DNA of 64,000 nucleotides from Botryotinia globosa. Its lineage: Eukaryota > Ascomycota > Leotiomycetes > Helotiales > Sclerotiniaceae. The notes below the pieces were generated by a model. That model saw nothing but the letters and a program-made list of their open reading frames with translations. It was not told where the DNA came from and did not search any database. Location of the stretch: NCBI GenBank assembly GCA_014898425.1, contig RCSZ01000002.1, positions 2,852,001 to 2,916,000 on the forward strand, written 5' to 3'. Shown one piece after another: positions 48,135 through 60,939 of this stretch; position 1 is the stretch's first letter, and each line of letters opens with the position of its first letter. Position numbers and translations under genes: made by a program.

Positions 48135-51100
48135 ATGTCTCAACAAGGAACTCTCCGATCTGATGTCCCAGCCGCTTTCGCCGCAGCCAACTCTAACCCC
48201 GCCCGTTTGGTTCACCTCATCCCAGATGAGCTTGCCAGATCAGTTCCTGATCATTCAATCTTTGCTTACCCAAAGACTGATATGCCACAAGATGGCTTCG
48301 TGGAAGTATCTGCCAGGTCCTTCGCCAATGCGATCAACCGTACCGCTTGGTACTTGGAGTCAATCCTCGGGAAAGCCCCCGCTGGTGAATTCCCAGCTGT
48401 CGCCTACCAAGGCCACAGTGAGTATATTCCTTCTCTTCCACGATAAACTTGCCATACTAACATGGCCACTAGGTGACATTCGTTACTTCCTTTTCATGTT
48501 CGGCGCTATCAAAGCCGGATACAAGATGCTGTATCTTTCTCCTCGTAACAGCGTCGCCGGGTCTCTAAATGTTCTCGAGAAGTCCGACTGCCACATCTTC
48601 TTGACAGCTCGCAACACTCATGTTGAGAACATCTTGAGCCAACGCAATATGCGCACTGCAACAGTGCCAGAGCTTGAAGAGTTACTTGAAGATGAAGAGG
48701 TCCGCGCCTATCCCTACAGCAAATCTTTTGCTGAGGCACGAACCGACCCATGCCTTGTCCTCCACACTACCGGCTCCACCGGTCTTCCAAAGCCTATTAC
48801 CTGGAAGAACGAGATCCTCAGTACATATGAGGCTTGGAGAACTATCCCAGCAGTCGACGGATATGTCCCAACAACTGAAGTCTACCAACAATCTCGCAGG
48901 GCTTACAATCTCATGCCTTTGTTCCACACTAGTGGTTTGAACATCGGTATCACCATGTCTCTCCTTCTCGGTGTTACCACTGTTTACGGTTCTGCCAATG
49001 TCGTACCTCACGCTGCATATGCCGATGAGATCCACAAGTATGGTGGTGTCGATGCTTCAATTGGCCCCCCATCCATCTATGAGGAATTGAGCCACGATCC
49101 CAAATCTCTTGAGCGTATCCACAACTTCAACTACATTCTAGTCTGTGGTGCCGCCATCTCTCAGACTGCTGGTGATATCATCTCCAAGCATTGCAGAGTC
49201 GTTTCCAACTTTGGAGCTACTGAGACTGCTTGTCTTCCACGATTGGCTCCTGCTGTTGAGGATTGGGCTTACTTCTACTGGCACCCAACTCACTCTGGTA
49301 TTGTCTTCAGAGAGTACATGGATGGTCTTCACGAACTCTACATTGAGCGAAAGCCTGAATTAGATCTTTACTACCAAGGTATCTTCAGTACCTTCCCTCA
49401 ACTTGAGGAGTACTCCATGAACGATCTCTACTCTCGCCACCCTGATCCGGCCAAGCCTTTCTTGTACAAATGGAGAGGTCGTGCTGACGATGTCATCGTC
49501 CTCAGCAACGGAGAGAAACTTGCCCCAGCTCTCATGGAGGCCTCTCTCTGCAGCAGTCCACTCGTCAAAGGTGCCATGGTTGTCGGTCGTGGCAAGTTCC
49601 AGCCAGCTGCTCTTGTCGACCTCAAGGATGCTCCACCAGCCAGCGCTGCTGATCGCCACGCTCTCATCAAGGAGATGCTCCCAGCCATTGCCCAAGCTAA
49701 TGTTCACGCTCCTGCTCACGGCCAGCTTGATCAATACCACATCTTGTTTGTCGATCCAAGCCGCCCAATGCACTACCTTGGTCAAGGTAAGATCCAAAGA
49801 CATCAGACATACAGACTGTACGAGAAAGATATCGAGGATGTCTATACTGCTGCTGAAAATCTTGATGACCAAGAAGGTGAAGTTGGTGACATGCGAGTGG
49901 ATTTTGCCGACCGCACCAACATCGCTAAGTGGCTAAAAGACCTCATCGAGGAGACTGCCGGCATACAAAACCTTGGACCTGATTCAGCATTCTTCGAATC
50001 TGGCTTGGACTCTCTCCATGTCATCAAGATTGTCCGTGAGCTCAAGATCCATGCCAAACTCACTGGTGGCAACAACCTCACTCCGGACTCCATTTCACCA
50101 GCTTCTGTATACTCCAATCCATCCTTGGTTGAGCTCTCTGAGTTCCTCTACAAGACAGCAGATTTGGCACCTGAAGATCCTGACAGTGCCTACCAAAGTG
50201 CCGATCCTAACGAGAAGGAAGTCAAGAATCCTAAATTGACTGCCATGGAGTCTCTCTTCCAAGAATTTGTCTCCACTCTCCCAGTCGAGTCCAAGCCTCG
50301 TGTCACACCAGTCACCACCGGTACTACTGTTCTCCTCACTGGTACTACCGGTTCATTGGGCTCATACCTCCTCAATGAGATGAACAATGACTCCAACGTT
50401 AAGCACATCTACGCTCTTGATCGCTCTGCTGGTGGTGCTGAAAAATACCAACAAGCCATCGCTGCAAGAGGATTGAGCCCCATTGATTCCAAGAGAGTTA
50501 CTTTCCTCAAGGCAGATCTTTCCGACTCCCAATTGGGTGTTGGACAAGAGAACTACACTAAAATTTTGGAGAATGTTACCCACGTCCTTCATTGCCAATG
50601 GCCAGTCAACTTCAACTGGACTCTCAATTCATTCAAGCCATACATCACTGGTGTTCGCAACCTCGCTCAAATGGCTTCCAGCTCTACCAACAACGCTTTC
50701 GTGATGTTTATCTCATCCATTGCCGCCGTTGGTGGTTACAAGGGAGTTGGTGGTGTTCCTGAGGCACCAATACTTGACTTCACTGCCGCAGCACCTATGG
50801 GATACGGTCAATCCAAGCTTATCGCTGAGGCTCTCCTCGAGAAAGCCGCTCAAATCTCCGGTGTGCGCACTGCTGTCTGCCGTGTTGGTATCGTAGCCGG
50901 TCCAGTAGAACAACAAAAGGGAATGTGGAACAAACACGAGTATATCCCATCTATCATTGTCTCATCCGCCCATCTTGGTGTTGTCCCGGAGACCTTCCCA
51001 TCCAGAGATCACATCGATTGGCTCCCAGTCGACAAGCTCTCCAAGGTCTTGTGCGAAATCCTTGAGACAGCATCTCAGCCAGAGCTTGATGCCACTACAG

Positions 51101-51525
51101 GCGCTATCTCTTCTGCTCCTCTCCACAGCAAGACTTTCCACGTCGTCAACCCACAGTTCTCCTCCTGGGAAGAGGATTTGGGACAGAACCTCCTCGCTGC
51201 TTACCCTGAAGGCATGGTCAAGCCAGTCAAATTTGAGCAATGGGTCGATGCACTCAAAGCTTCCGTGGACGAAGCTGAGCGCACTGGCAAAGTCGATGTT
51301 GATGCCAACCCCGCCATGCGCCTTCTTGAGTTCTACTCCAAGGCAGCAGCTGGTGGTGCCGTGGAGAAGGGTGCTCGTACCTTACCTACCAACGTTTCTC
51401 AGTCTGCCAGTAAGACTTTGAGAAATCTCGGTCCTTTGAACAGAGTGTGGTTGGAGAACTGGATGGTTCAGTGGGGTATCAAAGAGCCTGGCGCAGTTCA
51501 AAATTCTTTCTTGACTTTGAATTAG
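48135..51525 (+). CDS. NRPS-like adenylation-thiolation-reductase (carboxylic acid reductase type), copy 2
   Basis: Exons 48135-48417 and 48473-51525 give 1111 aa. Same three-domain plan as the gene at 40004-43361 but only one intron and clearly divergent sequence, so an old duplication or separate origin, not a recent copy. Adenylation: VLHTTGSTGLPKP (about 189-202), NFGATETACLPRL and WRGRADDVIVLSNGEK; carrier: FFESGLDSLHVIKI with S608; reductase: LLTGTTGSLGSYLL (about 715-728) and Y872/K876 in MGYGQSK. Should convert an acid to its aldehyde with ATP and NADPH. Adenylation signature residues differ between the two copies (TTEAG versus ATETA), suggesting different acids. Codon use is strongly biased to C-ending codons, as in highly expressed genes. 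Confidence 0.92.
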
Positions 51526-53666
51526 ACATGACTGTCATTTAACGAATTTCCTTTGTCACTTTTTATTTCATGTATCTTTTCATGTATTTCTCTTAATTTA
51601 TGAATGATAGACTTGGGTATTGGTATAGATAAGATATTGGGATAGATGGATTAGGAGTTTGGGATTTCATTCATGAATCACGATGATTGTTGATATTTAA
51701 AGGTTAATCATCGATAAAAACACAAACAAATTTAATAACATCACAATTACATCATTTGGCTCATTCAACAGTGACTGAATACAAGTTACCTGACGATCAT
51801 TGCTTCAAAAATTCAAGTGTAGAGATCAATTCAATCGATCATTCTTATCTTCTCGTCCTTCCAGAATCCTTCATCTCCTTCATCCATTTCTATCTAATCT
51901 CAAGCATTTTTTCACTCTTTCGAGATGTGTCCAGTCCTTAAGTTTTGTGATGCAGGTGGCTTGTGATGGGTGGCTCAGCAATGCTACTCAGTGGCTGGTG
52001 CAATCTCACACACATGTGACCTGGAAAATCAATCTTGATCATGAACTCCACAATTCGTGCACATGATCGGCTTGGTTATACAAGAAACATGCCGTGTCGG
52101 CTGAACCGTCCAACTTACTTCACCGTTGGTTCATCTATTCGGGTCCCGTTACACAGCCTTTGCATGAATCCATATATAAACATAATCTGTTCCACTTAGT
52201 ACTAAGCATTTACAGCTTTGCTTGGCGATCTTAGTTTCCTTAGCAATAACACCCCTTATTGCTTAAATTTGGGGGCTAAGACTGCATGCATCACATGACT
52301 TACCCTCAGCCTACCGCATAATACTGAACCAGCCGTGAGAGGACCTGCGTGGAAAATGACTGACAGTACATGAGACGTTTCGCTCCTCACCAACAAATGG
52401 TTGGATAGTTTACGACTTTTGAAGCAAATATTGTTGTAAATGTATTGCATCCCCTAGTTCTAACTCGGGGCATGCGCTTTGGGGCTGAGCGGGAAGGAAT
52501 GGGAACTGCGGGTAGAGTGGAAGATCTGCAGGTAATTGAAGAAGTGGGGACGGAAAGGGTATCGGTAGAGCTCGGTAGTGAATGATTTTCGGGGAAGCTA
52601 TGTCATCCGATGTGATGTTCTATTTAGCCGAGATACCCCTGACATTAACCGGAACAGATCCCGTACCCGAACGGAATTTTCACGAGTAATGAGGGTTGAA
52701 AATTCGCACGAAAGTTAGTCAAAATCTTGATAGTCAAAGCTCATTATCTTCAAGTTAGATATTGATACTAGAAGTTAATGTGAAGTTGGTCACGCAAGTA
52801 GAAAATTTTGAAGGTCCATGATAATTTGAACGTTGATTGATGGTAGGTAGGTATGTATGGTAATATCATCAAACACCACTTTAACCAACAGAATAAGATT
52901 GGCAATGATAAAACTTGATGCCTGCATGGATACATACTGTTGGTTGGATTCTGTACGCTACAAAATTTTACAAATCTGTCAAGGATTAGCAAATACTCTT
53001 CAACAGTTTTTTTTCCATGCGAACGCCGATGATTGGTGCCGATGGTGTGGAATAAATCAAAGAGCAAAGTCATGACCAAAACCTGCGTTTACTCAGTATT
53101 AAGTCCGTAGATTATCGCGATACTGTTAGGTCAATCCCCTGGTCTGTCTTGGCTAATTCTGCAGTGTCACCATAATCGATGAAACTCGGTCACGATCTGC
53201 AAAGCATATGGGAAGTGTGTGAGTTGCTATATGAAAACATGGTTACCACTATATATCTATGACTGTATAGTACATCTGTTTCCTCTGTACGGTACATATG
53301 AAAGAAATCCGCCGCCCAAATATCACATCAAAAAGGAAAGAACCCAACGATGCTCAAGCTACCCCTCAGAATGAGGATGCGAGCAATTGTTGTACAGTGG
53401 CATCCAGCTAACAAGGTCTGCACACAAAGATCGATAGTGTTCGAGTACTCTGCACGCTTTGGTGTGCGGAATATCTTGGAACTCAAGTGGTGCATCAAAG
53501 TATTCCGCCGCAGTTGGCGGGAGGTCAAAAGAAAAGAAAATATAAGTGATTTAGGCATGATGCTTCTAAAAAGGATCTATCGACAACATAACAAAGAGAA
53601 GTTGGATCAATGCGAGGAGTGATGGTTAGAGGTGATGTTGGATGGTGGCGCTTTGAGGCGAAGTGC
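51526..53666. other. 2.1 kb convergent intergenic region
   Basis: Between the 3' ends of reductase copy 2 and the GMC oxidoreductase. Only short frames; nothing recognised. Confidence 0.5.
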
Positions 53667-55667
53667 TTAACAACCAATAATATCGCAAGCGATCTTCTCA
53701 GCGAAAGCATCTGAATGGCGTGTTAGTTACTGTTCAATTGCTAACTTTTATAGGAGGGATAAGACTTACAAATTGTGGACATAGGATGTCCAGGAGGAAG
53801 ATGTGGGAAAGCGGCAGCATCAACGACACGGACGCCAGAGACACCCAAAACTCTGGCTTGGGTATCAACAACAGTGTTGGTATTGTTGACAAGACCCATG
53901 GCACAGGTCGATGTTGCGTGCCAAATAGTGTTGAAACTACTTCGGACAAAGTCTTCGATTTGAGCGTCGGTCGAGATGTTAGATCCGGGGAAGTACTCAT
54001 CACCAATAACGAAGCTTTGAAGGGCATCGGTGGCGTAGAACTCGCGGACACGTTTGACTGAAGCAACCATGATGTCGACGTCAGATTGCTCGGTCAAGAA
54101 ACCTGGGTCAATCAAAGGAGCGACATTGGTGTCGGCGGAAGTAATGGTAAGAGATCCGCGGGATCGAGGAGCGACGAGAGCAATTGCTAATGTGGCATAG
54201 TTGAATCCATCATTTGGGTCAGTTCCCTCGATGACCTGGTTGCCTAGGAAAGAAGAGATGGCAATGTACTCAACCTCAGGCCAATCAGCAGGGTATTCAG
54301 CCAAAGCTTTTTGAGTCTCATTGCTCCATTTGCTTCTGTACTTCTCGGGAATCTTCTCCCATCCAAGAACATCAGTATCGGGGCTAGTGTACATGCCGGC
54401 AGCTGGGGTGCTCTCGTACATCTCGAGTTGCTCGGCAGCATACTCAGGATCGTTCACAAGTCTTGAAATAGTAGGAGCATTGACACGGTATCCGACACCG
54501 GTGAACAGATGATCTTGCATTCCTTTTCCGACACCTGGACGGTCAGCAATGACATCAATACCGATGGCACTTAATTCTTCAGCTGGTCCAACACCGGAAG
54601 CCATAAGAAGTTGTGGAGATCCAAAAACACCAGCAGACAAGATGACCTCCTTGTTGGCAGACAGAGTGAATGGGTAGTCACCAGTCTCGACAAGAACACC
54701 AGTCGCTCTCTTGCTTTCGTCGAAGAGGATCTTCTTTGCCATGGACAAAGTGTAAACCTTGAGGTCAGGTGATTTCATACCGACTCTGAGAAAAGAAGTT
54801 TCGGAAGAATCACGTGTCATCTTTTCAGCATCAATGGTGAATGTAGGGTATGAAGCTCCAATCAAGGTTCCACCCAAAAATCCAGGAATCACTGGTACAC
54901 CTATTTGAGCAAGACCTTCGATGGCCCAGGTTCCGAAAGCTTGGGCATAGTGGGACCAAGTGACTGAAAGTGGACCGGTAGCTGGGAATACTGCAGCATC
55001 AGCAGCAACGAACGCTGGAGTGGAGTTGGTAGACCGAAGGCTCATGTCGGGAGCAGTGAAGTTAACAGACTTCTGGTAGAAAGGAAGAAAGTTATCCCAT
55101 TCATAGGAATCGTCGCCAACCTCGTCGGCCCACCTCTGCATTGATCCAACAGTTGCACGTTGATAGACCATGAAGTTTCTGGCGGAACAACCTCCCAAAG
55201 TTTTACCACGAGCATAGTGAAGAGAAGTGTTGAATGCTCCCTGTTGAGAATGTCAGTAAGTCGTTTTTGGTTTGAATAATAGTCCTAGAACTTACAGATT
55301 GTGCGGTGGTCTGATAACCCCAATCGATCTGAGGTTGCCAATCAGTGGCACCTTTTCCAGCGAATATACCATCAGTGGCAGGAACTTGAGAGATGTTTCC
55401 ATTGCTAATCTCATAGAAAGTTCCAGCTTCGATGACAGCAACGCTACCAGCCTCGGCTTCAGCCAATCTCATGGCGATAGTTAGACCAGCATTGCCACCA
55501 CCAACTACAACGTAGTCGTAAGTGGCATTGCGTCCAGGAACACCAAAAGAGTTACCTAAGAGAGCTCTTGCTTTAAGATGAGAAGTACCTAAGGTAGGCC
55601 CTGCTTGGGATTGAGAGACCAAAGAGAGAGCTGCCAGCCCAACAGCTGTGAAGTCTTTGCTAAACAT
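53667..55667 (-). CDS. Secreted GMC oxidoreductase (aryl-alcohol-oxidase-like)
   Basis: Exons 55667-55296, 55240-53770 and 53710-53667 give 628 aa. FAD-dependent GMC enzymes oxidise alcohols or sugars, often yielding H2O2. Seen: signal peptide MFSKDFTAVGLAALSLVSQS; ADP-binding VVVGGGNAGL; LGGCSARNFMVYQRA; AGVFGSPQLLMASGVGP; and the two active-site histidines H565 (TIWHATSTCAMG) and H609 (HLPPGHPMSTIY). The short last exon adds AFAEKIACDIIGC, the expected helix at the GMC C-terminus; without splicing the frame would end in unrelated residues. The leader and many NxS/T sites indicate secretion. Aryl-alcohol, glucose or choline-type oxidase cannot be told apart from sequence alone, but the aryl-alcohol group fits the neighbours. 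Confidence 0.92.
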
Positions 55668-55839
55668 ATCTGCTAGTGAGGAGGATGGTATGCAAAGGTG
55701 AAAAGAAGGATGTGATCTTCAAGTGAAGTGATGATGGTAGTCGGAGGAGATTCTTCTGCAAAAGATGAAGCTGATGAAGGGAGACGATGATGGTGGTGAT
55801 GAGGATGAGGATTGAGTTTAACGTCGAGACTTTGTGTTG

Positions 55840-55847
55840 TTTATATA
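55840..55847 (-). promoter_or_regulatory. Probable TATA box of the GMC gene
   Basis: TATATAAA on the minus strand, 173 bp upstream of the ATG at 55667. Assigned by sequence and distance only. Confidence 0.5.
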
Positions 55848-58587
55848 GACGTTCAAGTCGATGCTTAGACCACTTCTCAGACTATTTTCGCCCTCGTTCC
55901 TATCACCCATGATGGTCACTATCGTATAGTCTCACTTCGTAGCCCGCATCGAATCATATTCCATACCATGAAGTCGAGGGTGTTGAAGAAAGAACCCTGG
56001 CTTGCCGTAATATCGCGTGCGGCGCAGAGACAGCGAGGTTAAGCTTTGTTCAGCTCGTTTCTGAGGTAGGATCAACAAACGTCGATATTTTGGGAACCGA
56101 ACTGCTGGCGAGTTCACGTTGTTGACATGTGGTAACCCTGCTTACATGCAATCAACGTACAGCGGGAGCCTAGTCCCGCGTTAGCTTGTATGCTCGAACC
56201 ATGATCAGCAGAGGAAGATAAGCTATAGAAGAGCTAGGGCTGCCAATACTGGTGAATGTCTCAAGGCGATATCACGTCTTTGATCTCATCACATAAGCAC
56301 CCGAACTTTAATCCGGTCCGGGCAAAGGCCAGCGACTGTGTACCTTCTGTTCTACAGCATTTTGATACATGATCGCTGCATCATTTAGAAGAGCTAGAGC
56401 AAACAGCCAGGTCCTGTGCTTGCAAACTGTCCCAGCAACTGCAAGCAGTCTTGTGAAGTGAATCCGAGTGTTTGGTCCCAAGATCTCATGCTTCTTGGCC
56501 CATTCAGCCTCACGTGAGCCATTCTTCATGTTTAAGCTATAGATGCTGATGTTGTTGCCTGGTTCCCCGAGACCATGCAGAACTCAGGGTCTACAAGGTT
56601 CTGGTAAACCACAGGATAGACCGCATATATGGACTCGGGCCCGCTGCATATCTGCAAGACCCTGAGAAAGTAGGCGGGATTACATCACACCCATACGCGC
56701 GGGAATATTAATAAGGTTCCCCCGCTGAAGAAACATGCCGTTGCATAAAATATTAATTCAGTTGGATCCGTGCCTTAGGCACGTCCTACATCTAGAAATA
56801 ATACGTCTTTCAATCAACGCCCTATCATGAAGTGAAACGCTGAGATTAAGGTGTTTAGATGGTAAGACCAATGACGGTAAGCCCCTTTGTCACGAAGGAT
56901 TTGGGCCTTGCGCTGATGATCGTAAATGCGATGCTTACCAAAAGATACCGACTACAATGCCGAATGAACAGGCTACTACCATACTCTGCACGGCAACATC
57001 GTGATGAAGCTCAAATATTGCGCATCGAGGTTACTTTGCCACAATCCTATGTCTATGCAAACTGAAACAGAAACCCCACTGTTTTCGCTTTCGCAACGAC
57101 GGAATACAGACATACATAGCGAAAAGACATATGGACTCGGCAAATCTTATTTCTTTGGCAACGAAGTAAGCTTATTTAAATGTCTCGGCTTATTCATCCG
57201 ATATCAAAGATTCGGGCCATGTATTGAAGTCATTATTATGAACGAAATTTGAGTCGGCTCTTTGCCGTGACTCGGAATCCACGGGTTCGGACCCGAGTAC
57301 GCACAATTTGAAGTTCCAGCCAGTCATTTTGTGGCCGTAATAACTTCTGAGATCGCCTATGATTGGTTCTATTGATGAAAGCCTTTCACGTGGCGAGGAC
57401 CTGAGTGCAATCTGAATGGATGAGAACTGCATTACTTGCAGTTATTGGTGACATTGTTGTTTTGAGAGAGATTGTAGTATTAAATGACCTCGTAGCTAAA
57501 ATTAGGTGGTGTGATGAAAGTACGTACACTGACAGTGGGTTTATCTATCGATTATAATGTTCTATCCATAAAGCTAGTGTTATGGATTAACTGTTCGAAG
57601 TTGATAAGGTTACGTCGTGATGAGACAGTTCCTTTTTGGGAATAAGATTATGTATTATTACTCCGCAGACAGTTTTTAGTAGGTGGGGTGGAATGATGAA
57701 AGTAAGGGCTGATAATAAGGTTAATCAAGCGTTTTCCGGTGCTATTTACGATGCATTTTGACAGATCAACAAGGGTTTAGTGCAGCCTTAATGGGGCTCA
57801 TAGGCATGATAGGCTCTTCTCCGAAGCCCAAAACGCTATCTCCGCCTCAATCAGTTGCACCGGTACCTAAGTAGTCAAAGCTTGGTAACTCTTTTCAGGT
57901 AAATCGATTAGATATTTGTAATGGATCATATGCATGATGTAGATGGTTAGATATCGACGGTAATTCCGATAGATGTCGATTTATCTATGAACATTAGCAT
58001 TCTGGCGAATCATTGGTCGAGCCCTACCAAATCATTCACTTGACATCAAGTCTAAAAGCAATACATCTTTATAAGTTAGTTCGTTAGACACTTCATTTCT
58101 AGTCCTTTTGGGATTGAGACTAGGTATCATCCGCGGAAAAATCGAATAGTACAAAGCCGTAAGAGCCGTACGTTGTTTTGTGGCATTCTAGCCATCTATC
58201 TTCCCGGGTCCCTTCAGGTGGGGCTGGTTGGGGTAGACCCCTTGGCACCCAAAACACATTAATTGTGCCGCCCGTGCACAAATAAAGAATACCAGAGATC
58301 TGCTCGCACTTTTGACACCGCAAATCATACAAATTCCATGTTCTGTACATACAGGATTGGTATCCTCTATGCTCATATCTTGAGAATTTCAACTTTCCTA
58401 AAATTGACCTTAGGAGGTACTAATTGACCATTGATCACAAGCAACAGCATTGTGCTAGATTTCGTAGCAACCTGCTATCAAATCTCAGCTGCTGCTGTGC
58501 CGCATATACATCCATCTAGTCATCATCATCTCTCCAGCGCATCTCCTCTCCGTCTCTCTACTTGATACCCGTCACATTACTCCCAAA
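55848..58587. other. 2.7 kb intergenic region
   Basis: No supported gene. A minus frame at 58392-58120 (90 codons) contains RCQKCEQISGILYLCTGG and other cysteines, but has no recognisable family and may be chance. The 3' end is the promoter and CT-rich leader of the Zn2Cys6 regulator. Confidence 0.4.
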
Positions 58588-60939
58588 ATGTTCACCACTT
58601 TCGTGAGCATGCCTTCTACTACGCCTAGTACTTCTGCATCCCCAGAACCCCCACCACGGCCCCGTCCACGTCAAAAACGAAGTCAAGTGGCCAAAGCGTG
58701 CGATTGGTGTCGAGTTCACCGGATCAAATGCGATAATGATCACCCGTGTAACAACTGCAAAACTCGAGGTGGTAACTGCAGCAATAGCGGTGCTATGAAG
58801 TTGGCAACCCTTCCACATGCATATCGTGAGATTGAACGCCTTAAGCAAAAAGTTCAAGAACTCGAGAAGGAACTCGATAAAGAGCGCTCAAGCGATAGCA
58901 AACAAAACATGCAAATGCTTCCTCCACATGGACTTCCTTCACCGCCGAATAGTATTGGAAGTTCTCGATCGGGACATGATACTGGATTAAGCGGTATGAG
59001 TGGCTTGGGTGGTATGAGCGGCCTTGAATTTGACGCAAACTCAATCAAGAGAGAATGGGAAGGCATTCACATTAGCACCGCGCGTTCCCCACAAAAGACG
59101 TGGTATGGCTCAGCATCACTGTACTATTTTATCGGACGCCTCAATACTTTCTTGACCGCTTCGCTGCACCAAAAACATTCTGCTCATGCCATGTTACCGA
59201 ACTCGGCGAGTAAAGTACTCGATGGACCGACTACAGCAGATACATCAGACAACAAGAATGGGATGATGATCCCGATAGAAGATCCCCTCAATGTTGGTGA
59301 CTATCTTTCACCAACACAAGAAGAGTACTTTCTTGGGCTCTTTTGGCAATCATATTATACCTCAAATCCCATCATCGATGAACAAGAATTCAAAGAACAT
59401 TACCAGTCGTTATGGATGAATTCCGACAAAGAGAGAAAACCTTCCGCGCTTGTCGATATTATCCTCGCAATGTGTATGCAGTATGGCATGTCTTTTCTGC
59501 CCAATGTGACACGCGCACATAATCCCGGCTCGAGAGCTAATGTAAACGTCAATGATGCAACAATCGCTGGCAGATGGCATTACCGACGTTGTCAATCTCT
59601 ACTGGCAGCCGATCTAGAAGCGCCCACAATAGCTACCCTCCAATGTCATATTCTATGTTCCATATACCTCTGCTGTGGTTCATTTCAAAATATGGCAGAC
59701 AGCGCTTGTAGTGCTGCTGTACGAACAGCTTATATGCTTGGTTTGCATGTCGAGCCTCCGCAAGAAATGCCAAGAAAGGAAAGAGAACTGCGGAAACGCA
59801 TGTGGTGGACACTCTACGTTCTGGAGAGTAAAATGAGTATGAAACTCGGTCGTCCATTTTTGGTTCATGAGTGTAATACTACATGCACACTTCCTACAGA
59901 CGACCGCGATGTTGCCATTGCTGCAGGACAAAGCTTTGCACCTCTGGGTGATAATGTTACCTGGTTGACTTGGAATCTTCACAATACGAAACTGTTGCTT
60001 GTTGCTCGATCGGCCTACTCTGCTTTCTACGATACCCCAGTCCCTAATACAGTCAACGTAAGAGGCACCATTTGGGATGACTTGCAAACTCTTGGAACTT
60101 ATGCAGATATGCTGGAACCACACTTAGAGCGAATGGATGAATGGCTCAGGGGTGTACCCATGGCACTCAAAACTGATCGTCTCAATGGCGGGTCCCCTTT
60201 CTCGACAGACCTATCACATATTAACATCGAGCCATTTGCACCACTGTGGCTTCAACGACAACGACTCCTCCTGGAACTCATGTACCACAATCTCAGCACC
60301 AACCTCTGCCGGCCGTTTATCGTCTTCAATCCAGCAGGCACACCCAGTGCCCTCTCAGAACAAATCGCACTCAAATGTGTCGGCCATGCTATGCAGCTGA
60401 CGCACATCATGCATCACGTAATCTTGTCGACATCGATTCTAGCAGGCTGGCAGGAATCCTTCCAATGGCAGTGGAACTGTGCAATGACTCTCGTCGGTTA
60501 TATCTTCGCATATCCCCAAGGCACACAGACTCGAGCGGCAAGAGGTGCTCTCGACCTCGCCATCGCTGTCTTCGATAACTTTGGGAACAATTTCGCTCAG
60601 GCTGCCAGCGCTGCTAATGTTATGACTGAGCTCAGTGCCAAAGTCGATATCCGTCTTGCGCAGACTTATGAGAAGCAAATGATGGCGCAACAGTCGAAAG
60701 TCATGACCAAGCCCGATGAAGTACAATCTGTCATGAGTGCCGGAGACTCGGGATATGAGAGTCTTCTCGATGATAGCTTCACTGGGATGCAAGGTGTAGA
60801 TTCGTTATCTTTCGATAATGAAACGAACGCAGAAATTCAAGATATCTTGGCTCAATCCATTGATATGACATTTCCAGCAGATTCATATACAGACTTTGAG
60901 ATGTTATGGGCGAATATGGGGACGATATTTCCGGAATAG
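58588..60939 (+). CDS. Zn2Cys6 transcription factor with fungal-specific middle domain
   Basis: An intron-free frame of 783 aa; the start may be M1 at 58588 or M8 at 58609. A Pro/Arg-rich lead is followed by a binuclear zinc cluster with spacing C-x2-C-x6-C-x5-C-x2-C-x6-C (C38 to C64, ACDWCRVHRIKCD and NNCKTRGGNC) and a coiled-coil (REIERLKQKVQELEKELDKE, about 79-98) for dimerisation. The middle (about 240-520, with FWQSYYTSNPIIDEQEF and MWWTLYVLESKMSMKLGRPF) is the fungal-specific transcription factor domain. The overall design is like sugar-utilisation regulators often labelled XlnR-like, but the target genes are unknown. It could control the flanking redox genes or plant-polymer genes. The C-terminus is acidic and probably activating. 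Confidence 0.9.
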   Translation: MFTTFVSMPSTTPSTSASPEPPPRPRPRQKRSQVAKACDWCRVHRIKCDNDHPCNNCKTRGGNCSNSGAMKLATLPHAYREIERLKQKVQELEKELDKERSSDSKQNMQMLPPHGLPSPPNSIGSSRSGHDTGLSGMSGLGGMSGLEFDANSIKREWEGIHISTARSPQKTWYGSASLYYFIGRLNTFLTASLHQKHSAHAMLPNSASKVLDGPTTADTSDNKNGMMIPIEDPLNVGDYLSPTQEEYFLGLFWQSYYTSNPIIDEQEFKEHYQSLWMNSDKERKPSALVDIILAMCMQYGMSFLPNVTRAHNPGSRANVNVNDATIAGRWHYRRCQSLLAADLEAPTIATLQCHILCSIYLCCGSFQNMADSACSAAVRTAYMLGLHVEPPQEMPRKERELRKRMWWTLYVLESKMSMKLGRPFLVHECNTTCTLPTDDRDVAIAAGQSFAPLGDNVTWLTWNLHNTKLLLVARSAYSAFYDTPVPNTVNVRGTIWDDLQTLGTYADMLEPHLERMDEWLRGVPMALKTDRLNGGSPFSTDLSHINIEPFAPLWLQRQRLLLELMYHNLSTNLCRPFIVFNPAGTPSALSEQIALKCVGHAMQLTHIMHHVILSTSILAGWQESFQWQWNCAMTLVGYIFAYPQGTQTRAARGALDLAIAVFDNFGNNFAQAASAANVMTELSAKVDIRLAQTYEKQMMAQQSKVMTKPDEVQSVMSAGDSGYESLLDDSFTGMQGVDSLSFDNETNAEIQDILAQSIDMTFPADSYTDFEMLWANMGTIFPE

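Noticed and set aside
49360..49872. 170-codon minus frame opposite reductase copy 2
   Set aside because: Shadow of a strongly biased coding sequence on the plus strand; no motifs.
57280..57300. GGGTTCGGACCC as a tRNA T-arm
   Set aside because: The stem-loop has a 4-nt loop instead of 7 and no matching acceptor or D arm nearby.
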